From: Eopsaltria australis
Taxonomy: Eukaryota; Chordata; Aves; Passeriformes; Petroicidae
Reading direction: 5' to 3'
Assembly (NCBI GenBank): GCA_034509425.1
Contig: JAVTVJ010000566.1
Coordinates: 1,846,953 to 1,910,952, forward strand
Length of the DNA: 64,000 nucleotides
Shown: piece after piece, positions 14,346-25,025 of the stretch
Layout of the letters: every line of letters begins with the position of its first letter
How positions within the stretch are numbered: the stretch's first letter is position 1
Made by a program: the position numbers and the translations under genes
Notes under the pieces: generated by a model
Seen by the model: only the letters and a program-made list of their open reading frames with translations
What the model was told of the DNA's origin: nothing
The model's database searches: none

Positions 14346-16658
14346 CTGTAGTGCTGCAGTTGTGATTCCAGCTGCTGGATGTATATTTGCAGATGTGGCA
14401 CCTCGTTAGCTCTCACTTCCAGCTCCTTCACTTTGCCAAGGCTGTTCAGGACAGCGTGCCTGGCCTCCTCCACCTTCCTCCTCATCTCTGCCTGCTCCCT
14501 CTTCAGCTTACGGTTGCAATCCTCCAGGCTGACCAGAGCTTCCTGAGAGCTCTTCAGTTCCCTCTCCAGCCCCTGATTGAACCTGATGCCTTCTTCAATC
14601 CGCCCATCCCTGGAGCTCTGGATGAGCTCCATTTCCTCCAGGACCCTTTGGAGGCACTTGCTCTGCAGGTGGTTCTGTGCTAATGGTCTCTGACTCCCTA
14701 GGAAGCAGGATCCCTCTTCTTTGGGGCTGGCATGGCTCTTCCGCAGGCCCACCTGGAATGACACCAAACAGGGAGAAATGGATGTCTTTTAATCAAGATG
14801 GAAAATGGCTGGATTGAGCTTTGTTGGGTTTTTTAAAATCACATGTAGTTCATCAGCAACTAAAGCTACTTGACCTTTGCCAAATACAGAGACAAGGAAG
14901 CAGTCTCTGGAAAGTAATTTTTAATACCCAGCTATACATTGAATTTCCAAACTACTCCTTATTGTATTAATTGCACAAGTTTCTGTATGGCTATAATGTC
15001 ATTTCTATGGTCTGTACTCAGAAGTCAAGTAGTGTGCTGAAAAAGCTATTTCCAATGAAGCTGTGTTCAGAAGAAGAGAGCCAGGAGCAGCTGAGGGTGT
15101 TCTGGAGTTCGCCTCTTTGTCCTTTTGATTCTTCCTAGGACCTCTGACTGGTGACTTCATCTTTGCTTCTGCTTTCCTTTCCCTTTTTAGATGGAAATGG
15201 TAAAAGTGGCTTTGACCTGCCTTGCTGGGCATTGTGAAGAGGAGCAGCCAGCTGCTGCAGGTGGAAGTGTCCCAGGTGCAGCAGTTCTGTGAGTGCTGTG
15301 TTAGTATCAAACCAGAGCTGGTCAGACCTGCCAGAACAACTGGTCCATGCTGCCCTTCACTGCTCTGCCTGTTCCACACCATTTCATGCCAGAGCAATTT
15401 AACTGCTGTTAAGTGTGTGTGTTTCACTCGAGCCAGCACAGCAGAAGCAGCAGAAACCAGCCCCAGAATTAATGGGGCTCTCTAGAGGAGCTCCAGACTC
15501 TTCATCAGCCTGCTCACAGAACTGGCTCCAACTCTGAACTCTCGTGACCACGCTCTGAAGAAAACATACTTCTAATGTTTCTGGGGCTCTGCATGTGCTC
15601 CTGCAGGTAAGAATCCAGAAGTTCTTTCTTCCTTCAGGAAAAGCCTGCACTGGTGCATATCCAGCATATATCATCAGCACATCCTGACTGCACGTGCAAC
15701 AGAAGAAGCAGCAGCGTTGTACACTTGGGCTTGTTAAGCTGAACTGCCCTACACTTCTACACAGAGTGCTCAGCAGCCTATCCCGTAACTATTTACAATG
15801 GCACACTGGTGAAGATGCATTTCTCCTTAAACATTTCTCCTTAAAGCCTCCCTGGAATAAACTTTGCTGAGAAGTTAATGCCGAGGATGAACAAGCAGCT
15901 CCGGTCTCAGTCTGGAGGTGGAGGAGTTATTAACACTGACTTTCCGAGAGCAGCATCTTTCCCGAAGCACTCGGGCCACGCCAGCCGCCCCGGGGGCCGG
16001 TGCAGAAGCGCCGCGGACTCACCTGCAGCGCCAGGCACCGCGCAGCGCTGCTCTGCAGGGCGGCCCGCATGTCCTCCACCAGCTCCCGCAGGCTGCCGTT
16101 CTCCTCCTCCAGCTTGGCGATGCGCTCCTCGGCCTGCTCCAGCGCCACCATCTCCTCGTAGCACTCTCGGCAGCAGGGCCCCGGCGGCCGGCGCTCGGCG
16201 CTGCCCGCGGCTCCGCGGCCCGCGGGGTCAGCGCGGCGGCGGCGGCGGGGGCTGCGCAGGCGGGTCTGGGTCTCGATGTGCTCGCTCTCCCGGCCCAGCG
16301 GCAGCCGCGGCCCCGCGCGGCTACTGAAGTGGCCGCAGAGCCGCGCGTGGAACTGGCGGAAGGTGAGCTCGGCCGAGAGCCCGTCCCACAGCCCCGCGCA
16401 CTCCTCGGGCTCCGCCGCCTCCTCCAGCCCCAGCACCTGGCACAGCGTGCGGAAATCCTCGCCGGGGATGCGGCCCGCCCCGGCGCAGTCCAGGTGGTGG
16501 AAGATCTCCTGCAGGTACTGGTCCAGGCCGGTGGCCAGCACGACCATCTCGTTCTCCACGCCGCGGTCCAGCCCGGAGTGGTAGGCGAGGGCGCTGACCA
16601 GCCACTGCGTGCGCCGGGCCGGCCGCCCGTAGGGGTCCCAGCCCTCCGGCGGCTCCAT
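14346..16658 (-). CDS. EFCC1: EF-hand and coiled-coil domain-containing protein 1, exons 1 and 2 (3' part not found)
   Basis: Exon 1 is 16023-16658 (ATG at 16658, 212 codons, phase 0), ending in CTGCAG/GTGAGT. Exon 2 is 14346-14752 (407 nt, acceptor TTCCAG, donor CTACAG/GTAGG, phase 2). The joined frame is open for 347 codons. Residues 1-50 hold the family's conserved N-terminus (RPARRTQWL, then LDRGVENE and [10 protein letters not shown]). An EF-hand-like unit covers about 48-80, with a loop from Asp57 to Asp68. A conserved HIETQ motif lies near 127 and an arginine-rich stretch follows. From about 165 it is heptad-rich coiled coil ([24 protein letters not shown]), which continues through exon 2. 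These match vertebrate EFCC1 as I know it. The molecular function is poorly defined; calcium binding is inferred from the loop. Later exons should lie below 14345. Confidence 0.9.
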
Positions 16659-16830
16659 CGCGCCCGCCCGGCCCGCGGCGCTGCCCCAGCATCCCGAGCC
16701 CGCCCGAGCTCGGCCCCGGCCCGCGGCGGGGCGGGACGGGCGGGGCGGGGCCGCCGCTGCTCCGGAGCTGCTCCCGGAGCGCCCGGCTCGCCCCGCAGCG
16801 CCCGCCTTTGTCCGCCAGGAAAAGGGATCC
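15960..16830. promoter_or_regulatory. CpG island over EFCC1 first exon and promoter
   Basis: The stretch is strongly GC-rich and dense in CpG (repeated gcggcgg, cgcgcgg, cccgcggc), in contrast to its AT-rich surroundings. It covers EFCC1 exon 1 and about 170 bp upstream of its ATG at 16658. No TATA box was seen, as expected for a CpG-island promoter. The exact start of transcription cannot be read from sequence. Confidence 0.75.
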
Positions 16831-17267
16831 GGGCAAATCGGGCAGGTGCCGCCCTGCTCCCTTTGGCTGCCAAGCCTGCGCCCCAAGTTGCTTTCTGATT
16901 TCGTAGCTAATTTCTCCCTGGCTTCTGATTAACACGAGCAAGACAATAGCATCGCACAATCCAGTTTGGTAAGTGAGGCTTGTGAACCTGGGAGTGCTTC
17001 CACTAAATTAAAATCCCAGTGTGCTTGAGCGTCGACCTTCTGTTCGCTCAGGCTTCCTCACCTCTGCACATGAGGTGACTTTATGGTGTTGGTATGTGGC
17101 TTTTAAGAGCTCTGCGATTGAGATGAGTAAGTGTTAAAGTCGTTCAAACGAGCTGCCCAGAGCAGTGATTTTAGTCTCTCTTTGGCTGGGGACTAGGACC
17201 GGCGTTGTTGAACGCAGGGAGCAGCACGAGCAGGGCTCCTCCAGCAGCACGGACACGCCACAAGCCA

Positions 17268-17322
17268 GAGGGGACCGTGGCACCAGAGGGGACAGTGGCA
17301 CCAGAGGGGACCGTGGCACCAG
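17268..17322. repeat. 18-bp minisatellite, 3 copies
   Basis: Unit gaggggaccgtggcacca, three copies, with one ccg to cag variant. The paralogous site at 57013-57121 has six copies, so the array has changed length since the duplication. Confidence 0.95.
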
Positions 17323-18122
17323 CCGTGCCCAAGGTCTGAACAGCGTGGCAAAGTCATGTGGTGCTAACAAGCCGCATGAACAGCCCGGGCAAGGCTTGGT
17401 GAGGAGCCAGGTCTGGGGACCACCCAAGGAGTCCTCTCAAGAGCAGATCATTCCAATATTCTCTCCAGGATAAAAAAGGAGCCAACCAATCCAGCTGATA
17501 TGTGAGGAAAGAGAATTCAAGTTCCTTTTAAACACTGCTTAATACAGGGCTGGCGTTCTTTCGAGTGATCTGATGCTAATAAATGTTTGCTCACATGTGG
17601 TGGGGTTTCTCTGCAAATAGGCTTTGATGAGAAATTTCTGACCACTTCTGGTTTTGCTCTTTAAGGTAAGTTGAGCACCCGAGTAGCTGTTGTGGAGAAT
17701 TGCTCAGTATTTTCCCAGGAGGAGCCTCACATTTTAGCAGAGGAGCAAGGTCAGGCAAAGGGTTAAAAGCTTTCCCTCCTGAAGTGACACACTTTCAGAG
17801 GAGCCTGTGAGGAGAAGTCCCCTGAGCCACTGCCAGGGCTCTTTGCCTCCTCTGCAGGCTCAGTATTCTGGGAGTTCCACGAGCCTCAGCTGCCACAGGA
17901 TTTTCCTCTGAATATTTCTTGTTGTGCAGTAGACAGGGAGAATATTTTGTGCTAGATTCTCCTCTGGGCTTTGAGGTCAACCTCAGGAATTGTGCTGATT
18001 TTCATGTCCAGGTGAACTTTTATAGATAGTAAGGAAAAGGAAAGAGGTACCATGGAAAATAAATGGCTTAAAATGTGAGTGGCCCAACAGCACTAAAAAT
18101 GAAATCTTAACCGAAGAATTTT

Positions 18123-18128
18123 TTTATT
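18123..18128 (-). terminator. Candidate polyadenylation signal of locus A
   Basis: AATAAA on the minus strand, about 275 nt beyond the locus A stop codon at 18403. It sits in a T/A-rich run, so it could be chance. The E copy keeps the same motif near 57895. Confidence 0.4.
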
Positions 18129-18402
18129 TTTTTTCCCCTGATAGGTAGGGTGAAACATGCAATGCTATTGCAAATAAAGTTCTTTGAAAAGATTCAGCCA
18201 GCAGCCAGCTGTATGAAAATCAAAAGAGCCAAGGCTGAGACAGGGCATGGGAAGAATCTTCAGCCCTTCCTGTTGGAGGTGGGACAGTATGAAAACTGAC
18301 TCTGGCAGTTCCCCAGAGGTAACAGGCATTATTTGCAGGGAAGAGCAGATGCCCCAAGCTGTTGGTGGCCCAAGCCCTGCTGTGGCTGGCCCAGTTTCAG
18401 TC

Positions 18403-21125
18403 CTAGCTGGACCAGGGCGGCTGGCTCGGGAGGGGAGGAGGTGGGGGGATCTCAGGGGCCTTCCGCTTCACGGCCGGGCTGGGGGGCCGTGGGGGAGGCT
18501 CTGATTTCCTGGGGGGCTGCTGCTGCTGAGGCCACGTCTGAGAGCTGTCAAAGCGGACGGTCTTTGGGCTCCCAGGGCGCGAGGAAGAGTCGCGTCTTCT
18601 TGGCCGGGATGGTGGAGCTGCAGCAGGGCGCCTGTGCAGAGAGGAGTGGCTGAGGCCCCCAGCTGCACCTGGCACACAGGGACCCTCCTGCACAGCAGGC
18701 CCAGAGCTGGCAAGGCTCCCCAGCACGGCTGGAGCTGCTGGCACAGCCTGGCCCAGCTGCACAGCTGCCCCTCAAGGCCCCAGCCAGCAGGGCATGGCTC
18801 TGGGCAGGCTCCCTGGCCAGGAGCGGCCCCAGAGCGCGTCTGCCTTTCAAGGGCAATCTCATCCCTGCTCTTTCTCCTCCCCACCTTGCTTTGCCTCTGC
18901 CGCTGCTCCTGGGGCTGCTCTTGGCCAGGCAGCCTCAGTGGGAGCCAGCACCGGCTGCAGCCCCAGCGGGCTGCCCAGGACAAGGCCCAGCCATTAAGAG
19001 GCCAATTCAAGCACTGGGCAGCAGCAGAAGCCTCAGCAGAGTTATCTGGAGGACCACTGTCTCTCCACAACTCCACAGCAGCCTCACTGGGAATGTTTCC
19101 TGACTGTGAGCAGCGTTTCAAGAAGTGGGGGTTGGAGATCAACAATGACTTACTTTTTCTTGCTCTTCCACCACCGGTACCCGACATAGCACAGGGCCAT
19201 GGAAAGTGGCAGAGTGAACAGTGTCACTGCTGTGCCCACCATGCAGGACCTGCGCACATCCTGGGGGCAGAGAACGCTTCTGGATGTATCCTGGGCATCT
19301 GACTTGCCGAGCAGTTCTGTGGGATCAGTGGGGAGCGTGAGCCCGTGCTGTGCTGCACTGCTGAGCTGGCAGCACGGTGCCTACGGCCAGGACGTTCTCT
19401 GTTGCCCCAGAGCTGGGGCCTGCAGGCACCTTGCCGCCCCTCGGCACAGGCTGTGCCCCCCAACAAAGGCCAGAAGGCCGGCAGGAGAGCCCGGGGCCAG
19501 CGCAGCTGCTTGGCCAGTGGCTCCTTCGAGGGACAGGGGCCAAAGCCAGCCCTGGGCAGCACCTGCCACCCGCGACCCTCCGTGCCCCGCCACAGCTGCC
19601 CCAGCCCGAGGGGACAGAGCCGGGCCCTGTCAGGAGCCCGTGCAGCCCCTGCCCAGAGTGGGAGCCAGGGCTGGCTCTGGCCCTGGGCCCGTGGCAGGGC
19701 TCCTGCTCGGGGCTGCTCCTGTGCCTTGGGCCTCTGGGCACTCAGGGCAGCTCCGGGAGCAGCTGCAGCGGGAGGGACGCTGGTGCCCCAGTCCCTTTGC
19801 CACGGGCTCTGAACGTGCTCCAGAGGCCTCGAGGCTGAGGCGCCTCCAGCTTTGGCTGCTGCCGGGCCCGTGCAAGGGCGGGCCCTGGGGGAAGAGCTGC
19901 TGCCACACAGCCCCGCCCAGGGCTGAGCCCGGCACAGCAATTACCTCCTGTGCCTGTGCCTGGCATCTCCTCCGATCCTGCAGCTGGGGCTGGCACAGAG
20001 CCATTGCTTTCTCCGGGATGTGCCACCATCTTCACAGACTTTTGCTTCTCCGCTTGGGAAAAGAAAAGGGACAGCTGGATCAGATGAAACTGTTTCCCTT
20101 TCGGGGAGGCAGCTTCTTCAGGAGGCAATGCTTGTCAAAGACATGGATAAGGATCAGGAAAATGCCCAGGCTTTTGGGGCAGGGCCAGGGCCCTCCCTGC
20201 TCCAAAGAGCCGCCCCTCCTGATCTAGCCAGAGACTGCTGCCCCCGGCTGCTGAGCCTCAGGAGAAGGCTGAGGGACATGGACCCACCTCGTCGTCTCTC
20301 CAGATCACTCAGCATCTTGTCCAGAAGCCTGGCTGCCTCCAGGGATTTCTTGTCTCCTATGCCATGGGAGCTGGGCTCGTGTGCATCATCCGGCCCGGGA
20401 GCTGGAAATGTCCTCTCTGCAGACACATCTGTAACTCAACAGCCACAGAAGTTTCTGTCACCTGCTTCCTGCCAGGTTGTCAATGATAATTCTCTGAGGG
20501 GAAATTGAGGACTCACCTGCAGAAGTTCCCAAGGGTTCCAAACTGTCTTCTATCCCAGCTACTGGAAAAGCCTTGCCAGCACTCTCATCTAGAAGGGAGC
20601 GCAGGTCAGAACCATTCCATGCTGTGCTGGGATCCCCTTGTGCCTTAGGGACCTGGGCACTGCAAAGGAGGGGAATGCACCCACCACGGCGTATGTAAAG
20701 GGAAAAGGCACATGGCTCTTGCCACACTGACAATGATTCTTCGGTCAGGAAAGGGATGCTGTGAACTTGCCTCCAGTAAGTCCCAGGTAATCGAATCTGT
20801 CATCCAACCAAGTTTCTGGAATAGCATTCTCAGCACCCTCACCTAGAAGGGAGCACAGACCAGAACCATTCCATGCTGTGCTGGGATCCCCTTGTGCCTT
20901 GGGGACCTGGGCACTGCAAGGGGTTGGGTAAGGCCGTGGGAGCCAGCGTGGGGGCTCAAAGCATCCCCAATGCTTCCCGGGGAGAAGGGAGCTCTGTCCC
21001 GGGAAAGGGGAGCCAGGCCTGGGCTCACCTGCTCCCCTTGCTCCCAGCGGAGCAGCCTGGGCAGCCCTGGCAGGCAGGGCCACTGCCAGGAGGAGCAGGA
21101 GGAAGAGGCGCAGAGCAAGGGCCAT
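18403..21125 (-). CDS. Locus A: predicted type I membrane protein built from phase-1 exons, complete model of 293 residues
   Basis: Not a family I recognise. Seven exons: signal 21029-21125, 20771-20842, 20517-20588, 20288-20428, 19945-20052, transmembrane 19154-19316, tail 18403-18631. Sizes are 97, 72, 72, 141, 108, 163 and 229 nt. Every internal boundary is phase 1 up to the transmembrane exon, which ends in phase 2. The sum, 882 nt, is an open frame ending in TAG. All introns are GT-AG except the second (AG/GCAAGT). Residues 1-24 form a signal peptide (MALALRLFLLLLLAVALPA). The ectodomain lacks cysteine before residue 180, is acidic, has one NGS sequon near 144 and a helix-like KSLEAARLLDKMLSDLERRR. 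The membrane span is about 189-210, followed by WWKSKKK. The tail is proline-rich (IPPPPPLPSQPPW), a plausible SH3/WW ligand. No transcript evidence is available; a first exon further upstream or extra exons remain possible. Confidence 0.7.
19330..19628. repeat. Near-identical intron core preceding the transmembrane exon; five copies in the window
   Basis: About 300 bp of GC-rich sequence (starting gagcgtgagcccgtgctg, ending near gagccgggccctgtcagg). It lies in the intron between the 108-nt exon and the transmembrane exon. Copies: 19330-19628 (A), 23522-23818 (B, inverted), 45785-46088 (D1), 52562-52868 (D2) and 60736-61047 (C). By eye they differ at only a few positions, although the neighbouring transmembrane exons differ strongly between the A/B/C and D types. 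All six frames are largely open because of base composition; I see no splice sites that would make it an exon. Confidence 0.85.
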
Positions 21126-21249
21126 GGTGCCTTGCCCTGAGCCACTCGTGCAGCTCTTGCTGCCACCACTGTCGTGACACTGCTGTTCCAATGCCAGCAC
21201 CACTCGTGGTCAAGGACCAGCTGGTCACTTGGTGTGGTGCTATGCAACC

Positions 21250-21340
21250 ATGGGGCTCTGGCAGCTCTGTGACCTCAGAGCCTGCTGTGACCTCATGGCC
21301 AGGGTGGGGTTGTGTGGGGCGTGACCTTAGAGGTGGGATC
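21250..21340 (-). promoter_or_regulatory. Upstream region of locus A with AGGTCA-type half-sites
   Basis: About 130-215 bp upstream of the locus A ATG (21125) there are two TGACCTCA motifs and one TGACCTTA, which read TGAGGTCA and TAAGGTCA on the gene's strand. The AGGTCA core is the half-site bound by many nuclear receptors. The same motif is expanded upstream of locus D1. No TATA box was found. Confidence 0.4.
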
Positions 21341-21424
21341 TGCCTTCTTTGGGAGGGAGCTCATCCTGCCCATCAGCTCTGTCCAAGGGCAGTGACACAG
21401 CTGATCTCACGGGCTGGGGATGGA

Positions 21425-22045
21425 GGGATGGAGAGCAACCCTGTCGAGCAGGATTTGGGGCTGCTGCTGCATGAGAGGCTGGACATGAGGCGGCCATGAG
21501 CACTGCCAAGCTTATTCTGGGCTGCATCCAAAGGAGTGTGCCCAGCAGGTTGAAGGAGGTGATTCCATCCCTCTTCTCCAGTGAGAGCCTACCTGGAGTA
21601 CTGCATCCAGCTCTGGCTCCCCAGCACAGGAAGGACATGGTCCTGTTGGAGCAAGTCCAGAGGAGGGACAAAATGCTGTGAGGGCTGGAGCCCCTCTGCT
21701 CTGGAGCCAGGCTGGGAGAGCTGGGGGTGTTCAGCCTGGAGAAGAGAAGGCTCCAGGGAGAGCTGATTGCTGCCTTTCAACACCTTAAGGGGCCTTGTAA
21801 AAAAGATGGAATAGAATTTTTAATAGGGCCTGTTGTGACAAGACAAAGGGGCAATGGTTTTAATCTAAAAGACGATAGATTCAAACTAGACATAAGAAAG
21901 ACATTTTTTACACCGTGGGATTTGAAACCCTGGCACAGGTTGCCCACAGAGGTGGGCATCCATCCCTGGAGACATTGAAGCTCATGCTCTGAGCAACCTG
22001 ATCTACTTAAAGGTGTCCCTGCTCACTGCAGGACATTGGATTAGG
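21425..22045 (+). mobile_element. CR1 LINE, 3' region
   Basis: The stretch has the typical CR1 ORF2 end and 3' UTR landmarks in order: ggctggacatgaggcggcca, attctgggctgcatccaaag, ctggagtactgcatccagct, ttcagcctggagaagagaag, and cacaggttgcccacagaggt. It is truncated at the 5' end and has small indels. It lies directly upstream of the locus A promoter region. Confidence 0.92.
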
Positions 22046-23520
22046 TGCCCTTTAAAGCCATTCTGTGCTCCTGTGCACCATCAAAGCAGGGCTGGGGTGA
22101 TGATGCTGGCACCCGTATTTTGGTACTTGCGCCATTTAGTGATGGGCCAAGAGAGGATTGATGGCTGGACAGTGAAGTCTGTGCATAACAGACAAGTGTG
22201 CTCAAGCAGAAACAGGAGAGGAACACGGCTTCCAGTTCGGATAAAATGCAGCATTTTGCTGCCCATTCCTTGCTAAGAAATAAGGAATGTCCTGAAGATC
22301 CCTTCATATGGGTGCACTATTGGCTGTACCAGTACTTGTGTTCTGTAAAACAGGTAAATTGTCACAGCTTCTGGCCCCATTTATTGCTGGATTAAACTCA
22401 AATACTGCATTGCTCCATGTCTACTTTCTTCCAAGTAAAAGGCGAATTTTGTTCATTACTGAGCGGGACATATTCATCTGTTTGCAAGCAAATTCTCCTT
22501 GCCATTCACACAATTGATTGGCTCTAATCAGACTGTAATTAAGACCTACCTCTCACCGTACATTGTGAGGCAAAGTGTTGAGTAATTTGTCCTGGTGTCT
22601 GACACTGTAGAGAGTTTTTCTGTAATTAAATGACATTTGAAGACAGGTGTAGTATACATACTGGAAATGAAAAAGCAGCCTTTGAAACAGGATTTTATCC
22701 TTTCTTCCTTTTCCTCCTCCTCCCAAGAATTTTAATCTTTGAGGTCTAAGCTCTTCAGCTGCCTCACAAACATTGTTTTCATTCAAACAGGCATCCATGT
22801 GGTGAGCAACAAATCAGAACTGTGGCTGTGAAGCTTGAAGCAATGTACGTTTATAGCACTGAAAATAAGAACCCATTACCCAGGTTGAGCCAAGCATTTC
22901 CCAAATAACTCTACCTATCCTCAGGGAGGTTTCAAAAAGGACCATAGTAAACGCTGGGAGTGGGAAGAGAGGATGTCATCAAAATTAAAAACACAGCTTT
23001 CTGAGATCTTTATATTCCTATACCAACAGTCGAGATTGTTCATATATGGAACATTAACTAAGAAGTGAATGACAGATTGTCAAAAGAATTGCTTGGGGAA
23101 CAAAAAAAAACCTAAGTAAAAATAAGTTGACCTGTGGATTTATAAGTAAACATCATGCTAAAAAGAAACCCCCCAGACCTGCCAAAACTCAAGCAATAAG
23201 GCTGTTTCATTTGTCTCAATACAAAAAGAAATCACTGACAAGAATCAGAGATCCTCAAGGCCATTACTATGTACAGGACCCTCCAGGTATTGGGAATAAA
23301 TGACAGAAACTACAGTGTGCAATTCACAGAGTTAACGTGGAATTTATTGGTGGATCTGTTGCAAAATTTCTGAGTGCAGCCGGGAAAAGCATAGGGGCTG
23401 TCAGACCATGTATGAGCCTTTACAGCACCTGACGGATGTCTCTGGAACCAACTGCACAAAAGGAAAGCAGCACACAGTTACTGGGACAATCTCATTCCTG
23501 GCTGTAGGCTTTTTGACACA
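22046..23520. other. Unique AT-rich spacer
   Basis: No coding region, repeat family or splice pair recognised. It forms the outer part of the spacer between the inverted A and B copies. The switch to duplicated GC-rich DNA is abrupt near 23520. Confidence 0.6.
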
Positions 23521-23823
23521 GTCTGTCCCCTCGGGCTGGGGAAGCTGAGGTGGGGCACGGAGGGTCGCGGGTGGCAGGTGCTGCCCAGGGCTGGCTTTGG
23601 CCCCTGTCCCTCGAAGGAGCCACTGGCCAAGCAGCTGCGCTGGCCCCGGGCTCTCCTGCCGGCCTTCTGGCCTTTGTTGGGGGGCACAGCCTGTGCCGAG
23701 GGGCGGCAAGGTGCCTGCAGGCCCCAGCTCTGGGGCAACAGAGAACGTCCTGGCCGTAGGCACCGTGCTGCCAGCTCAGCAGTGCAGCACAGCACGGGCT
23801 CACGCTCCCCACTGATCCCACAG

Positions 23824-24707
23824 AACTGCTCGGCAAGTCAGATGCCCAGGATACATCCAGAAGCGTTCTCTGCCCCCAGGATGTGCGCAGGTCCTGCATG
23901 GTGGGCACAGTAGTGACACTGTTCACTGTGCCACTTTCCATGGCCCTGTGCTATGTCGGGTACCGGTGGTGGAAGAGCAAGAAAAAGTAAGTCATTGTTG
24001 ATCTCCACCCCAACTTCTTGAAAGGGTGCTCACAGTCAGAAAACATTCCCAGTGAGGCTGCTGTGGAGTTGTGGAGAGACAGTGGTCCTCCAGATAACTC
24101 TGCTGAGGCTTCTGCTGCTGCCCAGTGCTTGAATTGGCCTCTTAATGGCTGGGCCTTGTCCTGGGCAGCCCGCTGGGGCTGCAGCCGGTGCTGGCTGCCA
24201 CTGAGGCTGCCTGGCCAAGAGCAGCCCCAGGAGCAGCGGGCAGAGGCAAAGCAAGGTGGGGAGGAGAAAGAGCAGGGATGAGATTGCCCTTGAAAGGCAG
24301 ACGCGCTCTGGGGCCGCTCCTGGCCAGGGAGCCTGCCCAGAGCCATGCCCTGCTGGCTGGGGCCTTGAGGGGCAGCTGTGAAGCTGGGCCAGGCTGTGCC
24401 AGCAGCTCCAGCCGTGCTGGGGAGCCTTGCCAGGTCAGGGCCTGCTGTGCAGGAGGGTCCCTGTGTGCCAGGTGCAGCTGGGGGCCTCAGCCACTCCTCT
24501 CTCCACAGGTGCTCCTGTGCACCATCAGAAGACCAGCCAAACACCTCAGGCAGTACGAATGTGACCCCTTACCCCACCTCTTCACGTCTGCCCCCGTGTG
24601 TCCTCCTGCCGTACCACTGCCTCCCTGCTGCCATTCCAACACGCATACAACCTAAACGAGAGCCTCATCCCCTGAGCCCCCTGGTCCTGCACCCCGGCGA
24701 GTTCTAA
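23824..24707 (+). pseudogene. Locus B: inverted 3' fragment of the family (transmembrane exon plus a distinct tail exon)
   Basis: The transmembrane exon is 23824-23986 (163 nt, phase 1 to 2) and is nearly identical to that of A, with an intact frame and GTAAGT donor. The tail exon is 24509-24707 (199 nt, acceptor CTCCACAG) and gives a 66-residue cytoplasmic tail starting KCSCAPSEDQ and ending HPGEF. It is unrelated to the tails of A and C. Upstream, homology stops inside the conserved intron core near 23520, so no signal peptide or ectodomain exon is present. Unless 5' exons are supplied from elsewhere, this is a truncated copy. Introns and frames are otherwise clean, so truncation was recent. 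Confidence 0.7.
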
Positions 24708-24760
24708 AGGTGGGCACACCCTGTCTGCCAGGGCAGGGATTTGCCCACGTTTTAAGTTCA

Positions 24761-24766
24761 AATAAA
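24761..24766 (+). terminator. Polyadenylation signal of locus B
   Basis: AATAAA 54 nt after the TAA stop at 24705. The homologous signal lies 65 nt beyond the stop of locus C, in sequence that is otherwise alike (aataaagaaatgcagttgtt), which supports a shared 3' end. Confidence 0.75.
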
Positions 24767-25025
24767 GAAATGCAGTTGTTACACCAGTGTCCGGGTGGTA
24801 CCCCCAGCAAAGGCCACACAGCACCAGCCCTGGCTGAGCTCCATGTCCGGCAGCAGCCGTGGATGCCCACGGTGTGGGCAGGCAGGAGGCAGGCAGGGAG
24901 GGGCTGCTGTGACCAGCGGCGGGGCCCGAGGGGCCGGGGGAGCCCATGCTGAGCGTCCCTGGGCTGAGGGCACATTTCCTTCACTGCCATCAGCTGTGCC
25001 TGCACCTCCTGAGACTCACACAGGG

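Larger units (their letters stand above)
17057..18402. repeat. Segmental duplication unit S1 (3' flank of locus A); direct copy at 56803-58173
   Basis: From ctcacctctgcac at 17057 the sequence runs nearly identically to 56803 onward. It goes through an 18-bp minisatellite (17268-17322), AT-rich spacer, and into the tail exon of locus A. It includes the 3' UTR of locus A on the minus strand. The two copies differ by scattered substitutions and by minisatellite copy number, so the duplication is recent. Confidence 0.9.

Noticed and set aside
15930..16898. Overlapping long frames on both strands in the CpG island
   Set aside because: They are shadows of EFCC1 exon 1 in very GC-rich DNA. Only the minus-strand frame with the EFCC1 motifs and a consensus donor is supported.
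19199..20227. Open frame of 342 codons on the plus strand across locus A
   Set aside because: It runs antisense through exons and introns of locus A. It is open because of high GC, has biased Ala/Gly/Pro/Ser composition and lacks any domain. Equivalent frames appear in every copy on both strands.
20860..20930. Longer upstream form of the 72-nt exons, starting at the CCTTGCAG acceptor and containing an NGS sequon
   Set aside because: Joining that acceptor in phase 1 leads to a stop in nearly all copies. The CTTCTAG acceptor closer to the exon is pyrimidine-rich and gives the correct phase in every locus.
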